Assembly: GCF_037042905.1 (NCBI RefSeq) | Contig: NC_087245.1 | Span: forward strand, 26,226,501-26,290,500 | Origin: Lytechinus pictus | Lineage: Eukaryota; Echinodermata; Echinoidea; Temnopleuroida; Toxopneustidae | Length of the DNA stretch: 64,000 bases | Direction: 5' to 3' | Shown: piece by piece, positions 34,240 to 44,900 of the stretch | Layout: each line of letters starts with the position of its first letter | Position numbering within the stretch: the stretch's first letter is position 1 | Made by a program: the position numbers and the translations under genes | The notes under the pieces: model-generated | Databases searched by the model: none | What the model was told of the DNA's origin: nothing | Seen by the model: only the letters and a program-made list of their open reading frames with translations

Positions 34240-34590
34240 CAGGGGCGGATTCAGTATTTTCCAAAGGGGGGGGGGGCACATTTTCCCGAGGGAAAATGTG
34301 ACAACCAAAAAAAAGTTTTCAACAGAAAAATATTTTCAAAAGTTGGGGGCACACTTCTGTTTTAACGGCATTTTTATTACAAATTCTAATTGTGCCTCTC
34401 AAAGGGGGGGGGGGGCACCGGCCGGACGATCTCAGAGCATATGAATACCTCAAACACTCTCTTACATGATAGGCTGAAAAATATTTGTGGTGGAAAATGT
34501 CTGGCATACCCAAGTTATTGAAGACTTTTTGTGGTTTGTCCCTCCCTGGCCCTCGATCGATTGGGAAATCCTGCAAGGATCTGCCCCGGG
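34240..34590. mobile_element. Decayed hAT-like element with CAGGGGCGGATTCAG end
   Basis: Canonical left terminus, poly-G runs at 34266 and 34404, and GACAACCAAAAAAAAG and GGGGGCACA repeats. A weak complementary end (GGATCTGCCCCGG) lies near 34576. The superfamily is inferred from the terminus only. Confidence 0.5.
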
Positions 34591-35590
34591 ATCTGCCAAT
34601 GGCCAATGCCCCCCCCCCCCCCCCATGGTCTCATGCCCTTTTCGCGAGTCCATCTCCTGGCCTTGAAAAAATAGCTTTTGTGTAAGAGCTTTATGAATAC
34701 CCGGCAATGGCAGTAAATATGATGACATTGTCATGTGCATGAGCTTGTAAAATGATTTGACAAACCATAAAATGATTCAGTTTTTCTTTTATGATTTGTT
34801 ATCCAGAAGACACAGTAGAACCTACATTTTTGTGTGTGACTTCGAAAATTTGCTATCATTCTCATTTTACAAGTTCGTTGGGCTAAAAATGCCTCTCAGA
34901 TGGTAAGTAAAGTGATATGTTTTCAAATGATTGTAACTTTTCAATTTAGTAGTGTGGTGTTATCATAATAAAATATGTTTATTTTACTGTTTTTCCGTAA
35001 TTTTGGTGCCGGCCCGGTGCACATCGCCGCGCCGGCTGACGTTTGGTTGCGTCGACGACTGTCGTCGTTGACATGGTACCGCGACGCTACCCGCTGCCTG
35101 TCCGGTTTCCGGGAGCGAGCCGGCCCAAAGCGCGGGAGGCCTAAATAACTATCCAAAAACCTCTCTCAATTCGGGCCACCAAAACTTAACATTTTTTCAA
35201 TAATGGTTGCCCGAGGTGAATTTCTGGTGGCCACCGCTAATGTCGAGCCTTGCCGTCCTTATCGTCATCCAAGTCACTGGGGACAAACTTGAGACACACC
35301 TCAAAGTCAAATATCAGCAAACTTTCAATGGAATCCACGGTTGGAAGATTTTCAAAAGAAATCTATTGTTCGCGGTGCGAAGCTTCTCACTGAACGGGGA
35401 CTTCCTTCCACCACACGTTTTCCCATTGACACAATAACAAATGACTCGGACACTTTTTCAAACGACAATAATAGTCTTTTTCTTTTCTCTCCTGTGGCTG
35501 TATATTCTTCCAAGTTGATGAAACAATGATCAAAAACACTAAATAAAACAAAATTAATCACATTAAAAACACTATTTAACTGTCTAATTA
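34591..35590. other. Intergenic with a CpG-rich block, no recognised gene
   Basis: A poly-C run at 34608-34623 is followed by AT-rich DNA. A sharply GC/CpG-rich block lies at 35008-35140, atypical for its surroundings. On - the block has an ATG in a good context near 35073 and a short frame ending soon after; on + an ATG lies at 35203. This could be a small promoter or first-exon region, or a captured fragment. I cannot name a product. Confidence 0.35.
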
Positions 35591-36503
35591 CTCCTCGTGA
35601 TCCGAGTCCCCTTCCCGTGTTGAGACTGCCAATTTCCCATAGGAGGGGACTCGGATAACGAGTAATAGTACTCCTCGTTATCCAAGTCCCCTCCTATGAG
35701 AAATTGGACAGTCTTAACACGGGAAGGGGACTCGGATCACGAGGAGTAATAAGACAGTTCAATAGTGTTTTTAATGTGATTTTCATTGATTTTAATGATT
35801 CTTATTATCGAAAATGTTCATTTATCATCTCTAGGAAACTGTCTAAAAGTGGTAGAGTGGTTTTGAAGAGGAGGGAAATGAGGGGTAGATGAATATCAAC
35901 GGGTTAATTGCCATTTTGTATTTTTAGGAGAGGGGACTTGGATCACGAGTAATAGTACTCCTCGTTACAGGGTAGGAATTACACGGGGGCGACGGGCGAT
36001 TTTGCCCCCATGACAGCCCAAATCGCCCCTAAAAATTCTCAAAACCCAATGCTTTGGGGCGACTTTTTATTTCAGAATCGCCCCAATAAAATACCATCGA
36101 CAATGTAAAAAATACTTCACATAATTACGTTCTCCGGGCCGCCGGCGGAGCAAGCGCATCTTTTATATCGCCCTTGCCAGCTTTAAGTTGAACGGTCGAT
36201 GCAATATCCGAACCTTCCGTAACACCGGAAGCTTCGCGATTGTAAAATAAACGCGCAATGCAATATGGGATGCGGAGTGTACACGCATAGTCTTTAGCAC
36301 GGGGTTTTTAGAATTATTGACGCACTTGCCGCATGGCTTATGTACATGTACGCGTGCACGATTAGACTGCACAGCTGGTAACGAGACCACGTGCATCGTA
36401 CGGTATATTATGTGTACTAGGCCTAGGCATGCACAGAATTGTATGCGATCAGCTGGTGATTGTGACAGCACTGATTATCGACATCGTCGAGTCGCAGTGC
36501 GAG

Positions 36504-36674
36504 ATGGATAAGTTTCTAATTCGAGTTCAACCTGGCTCTGCCAAACGGCCAGAGCCAGCGCAAGAAGCCTCTCCAAATCGAGATACTGTTGAGAAGGATA
36601 AGCCAAAAAAGAAACAGTACTGTACAGAGACAATCGACAATAAAGTCTTGGGGCCTCGATTGGCTCAAATCTGA
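36504..36674 (+). pseudogene. N-terminal fragment resembling a hAT transposase
   Basis: The 56-residue frame starts MDKFLIRVQPGSAKRPEPAQ, is lysine- and proline-rich, and stops at 36674. A start of the MDKFL/MDKYL type followed by a disordered basic stretch is typical of hAT transposases and domesticated ZMYM/TTF-type proteins; that resemblance is from memory of the families. No catalytic or zinc-finger part follows, so it is a remnant with no activity expected. Its place inside an element with hAT ends and an 8-bp duplication supports the reading. Confidence 0.5.
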
Positions 36675-36699
36675 AGTGTGTGAAGCTGAAGCTCTGGTG

Positions 36700-36925
36700 C
36701 ACTAGCGTACCTACGGGGGGGGGGGCAGTCTGCCCCCCCCTGACGAGTCCCAACCCATGCACTTTTCTTCTTTTTTTTTTTGCTTGTCAATTTTTTTTCT
36801 GGTACGAAATCTTATATTTGTGGTTGAAGACTTGTTTATATTTATTTGCTTGTCACATTTTTGGGCAGACGAATTTGCCCCCCCCCCCCCCCCCCCCCGT
36901 GTGAAAAATCCTAGGTACACCACTG
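36700..36925. mobile_element. Nested 226-bp hAT-type MITE with perfect 8-bp target duplication
   Basis: The left CACTAGCGTACCTACGG and the complement of the right, CAGTGGTGTACCTAGG, pair as inverted ends. CTCTGGTG flanks both sides exactly (36692-36699 and 36926-36933). Poly-G and poly-C runs sit just inside each end. No coding capacity. Confidence 0.92.
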
Positions 36926-37734
36926 CTCTGGTGGGATCACTGTTGTTTATTGTAAGGCCTGTAGCCTACAGTAATTACAGTTAAAAATGTTCTGAGCTTT
37001 TAGGCATCACATTGAGTCTCGGAATGTCAAAAGGTAATTGCTGATATGCGATAAAAAAAGTAGCCCCATGAATTAGAAAATAGCCCCAAGATATTCAGTG
37101 GTAGCCCCAATGTAAAAAAAAAAGTAGCCCCTAAAAAAAAAAAATTAATTCCTACGCTGCCTCGTTATCCAAGTCCCCTCCTATGAGAAATTGGACAGTC
37201 TTAACATGGGAAGGGGACTCGGATCACGAGGAGTAATAAGACAGTTAAATAGTGTTTTTAATGTGATTTTCATTGATTTTAATGATTCTTATTATCGAAA
37301 ATATTCATTTATCATCTCTAGGAAACTGTCTAAAAGTGACAGAGTGGTTTTGAAGAGGAGGGAAATGAGGGGTAGATGAATATCAACGGGTTAATTGCCG
37401 TTTTGTATTTTTAGGAGAGGGGACTTGGATCACGAGTAATAGTACTCCTTGTTATCCAAGTCCCCTCCTATGAGAAATTGGACAGTCTTAACACGGGAAA
37501 AGGACTCGGATCACGAGGAGTAATAACACGTTTAATAGTGTTTTTAATGTGATTTTCATTGATTTTAATGATTCTTATTATCGAAAATATTCATTTATCA
37601 TCTCTAGGAAACTGTCTAAAAGTGGCAGAGTGGTTTTGAAGAGGGAAATGAGGGGTAGATGAATATCAACGGGGTTAATTGCCTTTTTATTTTAGAGGGG
37701 GGACTTGGATCACGAGGAGTAATTATGCAGACAT

Positions 37735-38440
37735 TCTTTTTACCTAACGAAATAAAGCAATGGAGACTGTTAAGAGGGATCGAGATGCGATTTGATTTAT
37801 TTAGTAAAAACGTGATAGACGAAATAAAGCAAAATCATAAAAAACATATATATGAAAAGGGATTTATTTAGCATAAAAAGTACAACGAAATAAAGCTATA
37901 AGTACTGAAAAAGAAGTAGATGCAATCCTGATTTATTTAGTAAATTAGGAATCAACAAAATAAAGCAATGGAGACTGAAGAGGGATCTAGGGCCTATTGA
38001 TTTATTTAGTAAAAACGTAGACGAAATAAAGCAAATTTTATATTGTGAGAAACATAAAAAAGATTAATATAATCCCGATTTATTTATATGAAAAGTACTA
38101 GTTTACGGATTAAAGCAATATAGATTGAAAAGAAGTAGGCCTAGATGCAATTCTGATTTATTTAGTAAATAAGGAATCAACGAAATAAAGCAATTGAGAC
38201 TGAAGAGGACATACTCATATAGGGCTTAAGTTATTGATTTATTTAGTAAAAACGTAGACGAAATAAAGCAAATTTGATATTGTAAGAAACATAAAAAGAT
38301 GAATATAATCCTGATTTATATATACGAAAAGTAATAGTTTATGAACTAAAGCAATAGAGAATGATGCAAATTCTGATTTATTACGCCAATAAAATAAAGT
38401 GGAGACTGAAAAGAGACAAGTAACACACAACTACGAGCTA
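37735..38440. repeat. Degenerate ~220-240 bp array alternating AATAAAGCAA and GATTTATTTAGTAAA
   Basis: GATTTATTTAGTAAAAACG followed by AGACGAAATAAAGCAAA recurs near 37783, 37998 and 38235. Between these lie further AAATAAAGCAATGGAGACTG and TTCTGATTTATTTAGTAAAT phrases. The two phrases are partly complementary (TTTATTT and AAATAAA). The array lies between two copies of the GGACTTGGATCACGA end. Confidence 0.8.
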
Positions 38441-38627
38441 GGTTGGTAGAGACAGGTAGGACATGTTTTACGTTGTGAAAAATTGTCCGTGGATCCGAGT
38501 CACCGGGGACTTGGATCACGATAATGCCGCCTTGCCTACTAAAACCTTGTAAAAGTTGTAAGTAGACACTTCACTTCAGCCGGGCGGGCGATCGCGCGGA
38601 CACAGCGCTAACACTTTTACTTACTGG

Positions 38628-39314
38628 TAGGGTGTCTGAAGCCACACTGAAAAGTGTCAGCATAAAACAGGCTAATTTAGGGGAAAATATGGCACATTTT
38701 TTCGGGGAAGTTCAGGCTACTAGAAAAATGTGATCTGAATTGATTATTAACTTGTGTTTGGCATGTATGGAAAGAGAAAATTCAGGGGCTTCTTCTGACA
38801 GCAAGGACAAGTTTATATGATAATTTTAAATAAGGATTTAGAGATAAATTGCAAACCCTTATTTTTGTGTGTGTTGAAATTGCCATTTCTCCATGCATTT
38901 TCTATGGGAAAATGAAATTTCTGTTTTGCACAATTTTTTTCACTTTGTCGCAATTTTTCATTGTGATCTGGTTTCCAAATCTTTATAAAAATCATACCAT
39001 CAGATAGAGCATAAAAAATCCTATTGGACTCTTTATGGACAAGTTTTTGGCATTAATAATAAATTTATAACACTACAGCTCTCGGAAGCAAAAAATTTTG
39101 ATTTGTGTGTGTCCATTTCTTAACTACACAGTCTATGGCAGAGAAATGCTGAAAATTTACCCAATTTCATTCTTCTTTTTTGCAGCCAATAATTGGATTT
39201 TTTTCAAAAATGTTACATTTCTGTCAGTCTGAAGGTAATTTCTCTTCAAATTCACAAAGAAAATGTGATATTTTCTTGAAATAAGAAAAATTATTTTTTT
39301 CTCCAGACACCCTA
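38628..39314. mobile_element. 687-bp MITE with 7-bp target duplication
   Basis: The ends TAGGGTGTCTGAAG and CTCCAGACACCCTA are inverted. TTACTGG is duplicated at 38621-38627 and 39315-39321. The interior is AT-rich, with repeated phrases such as TTTCTATGGGAAAATG but no long frame. The superfamily is undecided. Confidence 0.85.
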
Positions 39315-40239
39315 TTACTGGTTAGACGTAGATTTTTGCATTGCAGTGAATGGCGAGCGCATATCTAACACACACAGTTCGCTCCGCTCGGCACTTTGGC
39401 CGAGCGCTGGAGTTGCATTCGGCATTGCTCGAAAAGACAGAGTCAGTTTCTTCCTTTATTCCGCTAATTTTGATTGGTCAAAAATTCCCGCGGTTGCTTC
39501 GTACATCTTCGGTAAACATCGGAAATATAATGTACAAGACGGAGTATCCATTACTTTCATGCGAGGAAAGGACCTAATATTCAGGTATTTATTTTTCTTT
39601 GCTTGAAATCACCTTCTTGTAATCATCGGATCCCTTGTATACTCGGTCAGTAATAAAATTGTATATTTGAGAACATTTTGTTAAATTCTAATCAAATTTG
39701 GTCCGTAGAGAGCCTGCGGATATGAGCTTCAGTTTTGAGTGTCATGAGGTGTTTGTGAATCTGACTCGGCCGATCGAGCAGGGTTGTTTTGAGCGTATAC
39801 GAACAGCTGTGAGTGACGTCATCCCCACTGCGTTGGGCCTTAGATTAGTCTTGGTATTCAGACACAGTATGTTTCAGCCGTTTTATATTTTTTTAAATTA
39901 CGATTTGAGCTCTGTTAATTATGAAAATCAAATTGTTATTTTGAAAATAATTTTATAGAATTTGTGTGAAAAAGGAATTAAGAGCAAAACTGTGAGTAAA
40001 CTTCAAGAATTTTGTTTGATAAGTGATTTTTTTGTTGGAATGCGTCTGAATGTCTAGAATATGGTATTGTTAATGAAAGTCGTATTTTTGAATGGCACAG
40101 AAAGCTCCTTTCATGAATTTAATTTAGAAATAGGTTTACATACATGAGATGTGTTTCATGAATTTGATATCTGATTTATGGACCTTTGTTATGGTGTTAA
40201 TTATTATTTTGAAGATATTATGAAAAAATAAGAGAAGAC
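39315..40239 (+). promoter_or_regulatory. Candidate BBS9 upstream or first non-coding exon region
   Basis: CpG-richer DNA at 39345-39560 and a CRE palindrome TGACGTCA at 39814-39821 lie 2-2.5 kb before the BBS9 start codon. The first coding exon has an acceptor-like stretch just before it, which implies an upstream non-coding exon. Two short frames (39346-39606, 39698-39958) were not recognised. The promoter role is only inference from position. Confidence 0.3.
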
Positions 40240-41060
40240 AATAATGAGGCAACAGTGATGATGAGACATTAATAATATGAGACAATAAATATTGAGACAA
40301 TTATAATAATTATTATTACAATAATAATTATTATGATTATAATGATAACAATTATAATTATAATGACAATAATTATAATTGTAATAATTATTGAGACAAT
40401 ATTAATGAGACATCAATTCTAGTATTTATTGACAATAATAATTATTACAGTAATCATTATTATAATAAAATAATTGTAATGATAACAATTATGATGATGT
40501 AATTTGAATTGTAATAATTACTGAGACAATAATATTAATGAGATATCAATAATAATCATTATAATAATAATGCTTATTTATAATTAAAATAAATATAATT
40601 GTAGAAATAATTATAATTAAAGGCCTTATAATTATTGAGAAAATAATAACTATTATTACAATAATAATAATTATCATAAAATAATTATAATGATAAAAAT
40701 TATAATGAAAGTAATTGTACTTGTAATAATTACTGAGACAGTAATATTGATAAGTCATCAATAATGATTATTATCATAAAAATTATTATAATTATAATTA
40801 TAAAAATAATCATAATTATAATTAAAGGCCTTATAATTATTGAGACAATAATAATTATTATTATGAAATAATTATAACAATAACTATAATGATAGTAATT
40901 ATAATTGTAATAATTATTTAGAAAATAATATTAATGAAACAAAAATAATTGTCATGATAATAATAATTATTATAATTATAATAATAATTGGGACAATAAT
41001 GAAACGATGATGAGACAATAATAATATCAAAAATTTTATTGAGACCACAATAACAAGACA
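40240..41060. repeat. AT-only low-complexity tract of ATAAT/ATTAT words
   Basis: About 820 bp built from ATAATAATTATTATT and similar self-complementary words, interspersed with GAGACAATAAT phrases at irregular spacing. It can form many small hairpins. No gene. Confidence 0.85.
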
Positions 41061-41237
41061 ATAATGAGATAATAGACAATTGAAATCAATCTGTTTTTAT
41101 TTTTTGATAGAAATCCTAAGATTATTTTAATTCTCTTTCTTTGATTACAAATAATATTCATTGAAAACTTATAATTTCTAATGTTCAAGTAAAGAAAATC
41201 AATATCAAGTCATGTTTACCCTGTGCACAAACCTACC

Positions 41238-41411
41238 ACAGGGCAATTACCCCCGAAACAGGGTTAGGTTAGGTTAGGTGTAGATTTTTGGATAGGGGTA
41301 CAGACTACAGTGTAGTTGTCCGGGGGGGGGGGGGGGTAATTGTCCAGGGTGGGGGAGGGGAATTGTCTGGGGGTGGGGGTGGGGTGTTATCGTCCAGGGG
41401 TAGTTGCCCTT
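41238..41411. mobile_element. Small G-rich inverted-repeat element
   Basis: CAGGGCAATTACCCCC at the left and CAGGGGTAGTTGCCCTTG at the right are inverted. Between them GGGGTAATTGTCC-like units repeat, with long G runs on +. The same phrase family occurs at 16060-16195. Runs such as GGGGGTGGGGGTGGGG satisfy G-quadruplex rules. Confidence 0.6.
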
Positions 41412-41866
41412 GAACCAAAGAAATCATATGCCAATATGTCAAATCAATCTGAGTACTTTAAGATTTAAATAAAAAGCTTGTACAATTCCCCATTTAGCTA
41501 TGTATTATAAATGTGCCATGCCCAAAACAAAGAGAATAATAAGATTTCGCAATCTTCTTTTGTCCACAAAAAGCACTGTTTTTTCATCACAAAGATGACA
41601 ATAACTTGACTTCTAGATATCGGAATTTGAAAATTCAAACAGTTTTGTGAATCGTAGATATTGAGCCTCATTGTGAGCCTATCAAATATGCTGGAACAGC
41701 CTTTCCTAATTTTCACCTGAAGTGCCTATTGTAAGTATAATTTCTGACTTAGTCTTAGAGAAGTCTTAGGAATTTCATAAATAATTAAATTATGGAATTT
41801 TTCTGTTTTCATTTAATTTATTTAGATTTTCACCTCTGATTCTGAAGATACTAGCAAGAGATAAAG
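41412..41866 (+). other. Upstream of the BBS9 start codon; probable 5' UTR end
   Basis: No repeat was recognised. TTTAATTTATTTAG at 41811-41824 could be the acceptor of an intron in the 5' UTR, in which case the exon carrying the start codon begins at about 41825. Confidence 0.4.
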
Positions 41867-41978
41867 ATGTCTTTGTTCAAAGCAAGAGATTGGTGGACAA
41901 CAACGGTTGGTTCAGGAGAGGTCTTTGATCAGGGCAGCCTCGCTGTAGCAAAGATTGATGGAAATTCAGCTTCTCATG
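41867..41978 (+). CDS. BBS9: BBS9 coding exon 1
   Basis: Codons 1-37 plus one base. Starts at ATG in AAAGATGTC; donor GTAAGA at 41979. Encodes the first propeller strands (MSLFKARDWW, FDQGSLAVAKID). Intron 1 (41979-42282) is short, with nothing notable. Confidence 0.95.
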
Positions 41979-44900
41979 GTAAGACATTCATCAAGGCTTT
42001 AATACAAAACCAATGCGAACAGGGCCGTTTCGTAAAGCTCTTCTTAAGGCCACTGCACACCTTACAACTGGTCCACGATCTGATTTTGGAGCAAATCACA
42101 GTTTGCTAATTTTCTGAAAATGTGAAATTTTTATGAAAAATATCCTTTTATTTGAGATATTTGCTGTATTTATTAAGTGAATTTTGACATTTTTTAAGAT
42201 AAAACTGTTAAAATGTTCATACTCTCCATAAAATTGTATTATCTTTGCCCATTTCTGTATTTGTCAAATTTTCATATTTCAGACAAAATTGTTGTTGGAA
42301 GTTTGAATGGGGTTCTTCGGATCTACCAGCCTCAACCGTCTAAAGGAGATAACCTGAAAGCTGAAGATGTAGTTCTTGAAGCTCAGTTGCAGCAACCCAT
42401 CCTTCAGGTTGAAACAGGACGCTTTGTTTCGTAAGTATTATATTTTTTATTCGGCTGCATACAAGATGTACATGTATGCTAACAAAGAGTACAATGCTTT
42501 ACCTAAATCCACTTCCACTATCAATTCATAAACAGTTATCTCATTGACTTCATCATCACAGCTTCATACATCAATAATAGGAACCATCTTCTCCATTTGT
42601 CTGTAGCAGAAGCAACTCTTGCTTTGAATTCTCATTCTTTCCTCATATCATACATATCTGAAACCAACTTCAACCATGGTAGATACTGCTCCAGTAGTTA
42701 CTGTCGAGTGTATCATGGTCTGGTGGTTTTGACTCTCCGCTTTTAAACAGAGGGTCGTGGATTCGAATCCCAGCAATGTATTTGCATGCATGCAGCCATT
42801 GGCCGTGTTGTTTAGGGGGCTCTTCTGGCTGGTGATTGTAATCTTTCCTGCATTAAATTTTCACAAAAGACGAAATGGATTTCATTTTGATGTTGCACTT
42901 TTCCTGTGTCGTTAGGGATATGTATCTGCACAAATACCTATTCTTGACTGGTGACAGTCAGTGTAAGTTCTCATACTCACAGTTTGCTGTGAAAAGGCTG
43001 ATTAATGCATAGATAGGGTTGCTAACAAGTTTTTTGATGAATGCCAGGTAATCTAGCCTACTGGTCATATGGTGGGTTGCATCAATTGGTGTAAAACCAG
43101 GTAAATATTCAACAAATTGGGCATAGCCTAGTTGGAAATCTGACATATTTAACATGGTAAATTGTTAATTTTTATTGATTTGCAGAAAAATCTGTTAGTC
43201 ACTATTACAGAAAAGAGGTTCATTTTCTTCTGTACTTTTTTCCATTTCAATATCATTGTAATTAAAGGGTTTTAAGAGTAGTTAGGCAGTACTGTTACCC
43301 TGGTCACTATTATTTGATCGAAATAGTCACTGCTTACTGTGTCACATGGCATCTAAGTTTTTGGTTGGTAACTCCTTTTGCCAGTGGATTTCTTCCTTCA
43401 AATTATTCTCATAATATCTGTTTCTTATTTCTCATCAGGGCATCAGAATCGGTGCATTTATCTGTACTCCATCCCCGTAAACTGGCAATTTACTCTGTCC
43501 ATGGTGAGTTGTAATGTTATGTTGTGCCATGATCACAGTCATTTTGAATAATGTTACATCCACTTCAATTGGTCTGCTATCATTTGGGTTTTCAGGGGGG
43601 GGGGGAGTTTTATATGTTGTTATATAAATGCTAAAATATTGTTGTTGTTTTTGTCTCGCCTGCATAGCAGAGCGAGACTATAGGCGCCGCTTTTCCGACG
43701 GCGGCGGCGACGGCGGCGGCGGCGGCGGCGTCAACATCAAATCTTAACCTAAGGTTAAGTTTTTGAAATGACATCATAACTTAGAAAGTATATGGACCTA
43801 GTTCATGAAACTTGGACATAAGGTTAATCAAGTATTACTGAACATCCTGCCTGAGTTTCAGGTCACATGACCAAGGTTAAAGGTCATTTAGGGTCAATGA
43901 ACTTAGACCATGTTGGGAAAATTATTTTCAAAATCTTAACCGAAGGTTAAGTTTTTGAAATGACATCATAACTTAGAAAGTATATGGACCTAGTTCATGA
44001 AACTTGGGCATAAGGTTAATCAAGTATTAGTGAACATCCTGCTCGAGTTTCAGGTCACGTGACCAAGGTCAAAGGTCATTTAGGGTCAATGAACTTTGGT
44101 CAAGTTGGGGGTATTTGTTGAATTACTATCATAACTTTGAAAATTTATGGATCTAGTCCATGAAACTTGGACATAAGGTTAATCAAGTATTAGTGAACAT
44201 CCTGCCTGAGTTTCAGGTCACATGACCAAGGTCAAAGGTCATTTAGGGTCAATGAACTTTGGCCAAGTTGGGGGTATTTGTTGAATTACCATCATAACTT
44301 TGAAAATTTATGGATTTAGTTCATGAAACTTGGACATTAGGTTAATCAAGTACCACTGAATATCCTGTGCGAGTTTCAGGTCACATGACCATGGTCAATG
44401 GTCATTTAAGGTCAATGAACTTTGGCCGTGTTGGGGGTATATGTTAAATTACCATCCTAGCTCTGAAAGTTTATGGATCTAGTTCATAAAACTTGGACAT
44501 AAGAGTAATCAAGTATCACTGAACATCCTGTACGAGTTTCAGGTCACATGACCATGGTCAAAGGTCATTGAAATTTGGCCGTGTTGGGGGTATTTGTTGA
44601 ATTACCATCCTAACTGTGAAAGTTTATGGATCTAGTTCATAAAACTTGGGATATAAGAGTAATCAAGCATCACTGAACATCCCCTGTGAGTTTCAGGTCA
44701 CAAAACCAAGTCAAAGGTCAGTTAAGGTCAATAAACTTAGGCCATGTTGGGGTAATTGTTGAAGTGCCATCATAACTTTGAAAGTTTATGGATAGAGTGA
44801 ATGAAATGTGGACATGGGTGTAGTTGACAGTCTTAAGTCTCCGTTCAAATGTCATTTATGGTCAATGAACGTGGTATTATGTCATTATATGAATGATGTT

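Larger units (their letters stand above)
35968..37159. mobile_element. hAT-type element (1,192 bp) with perfect 8-bp target duplication
   Basis: CAGGGTAGGAATTA at the left and TAATTCCTACGCTG at the right are inverted. CCTCGTTA is duplicated exactly at 35960-35967 and 37160-37167. Subterminal repeats of the type ATCGCCCC or TAGCCCC occur near both ends. An N-terminal transposase-like fragment lies at 36504-36674, and a second element is nested at 36700-36925. It looks like an internally deleted derivative of an autonomous hAT. Confidence 0.92.
35594..37725. repeat. 287-bp tandem array, three units, interrupted by a hAT-type element
   Basis: Units start at 35671, at 37158 (first bases displaced to 35958 by the insertion) and at 37445; the repeat length is 287 bp. 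Each unit begins with a hairpin (CTCCTCGTTATCCAAGTCCC ... GGGGACTCGGATCACGAGGA). The part at 35594-35670 is an inverted copy of that start, so the left edge is a palindrome. A related end (GGACTTGGATCACGA) recurs at 38510-38525. Open frames of 62 codons in the units are repeat artefacts. Confidence 0.88.

Noticed and set aside
40240..41060. Possible matrix-attachment or replication origin in the ATAAT tract
   Set aside because: Low complexity alone does not support either function.
41263..41281. GGTTAGGTTAGGTTAGG resembling TTAGG telomere repeat
   Set aside because: Only three units inside a small G-rich element; no telomeric context.
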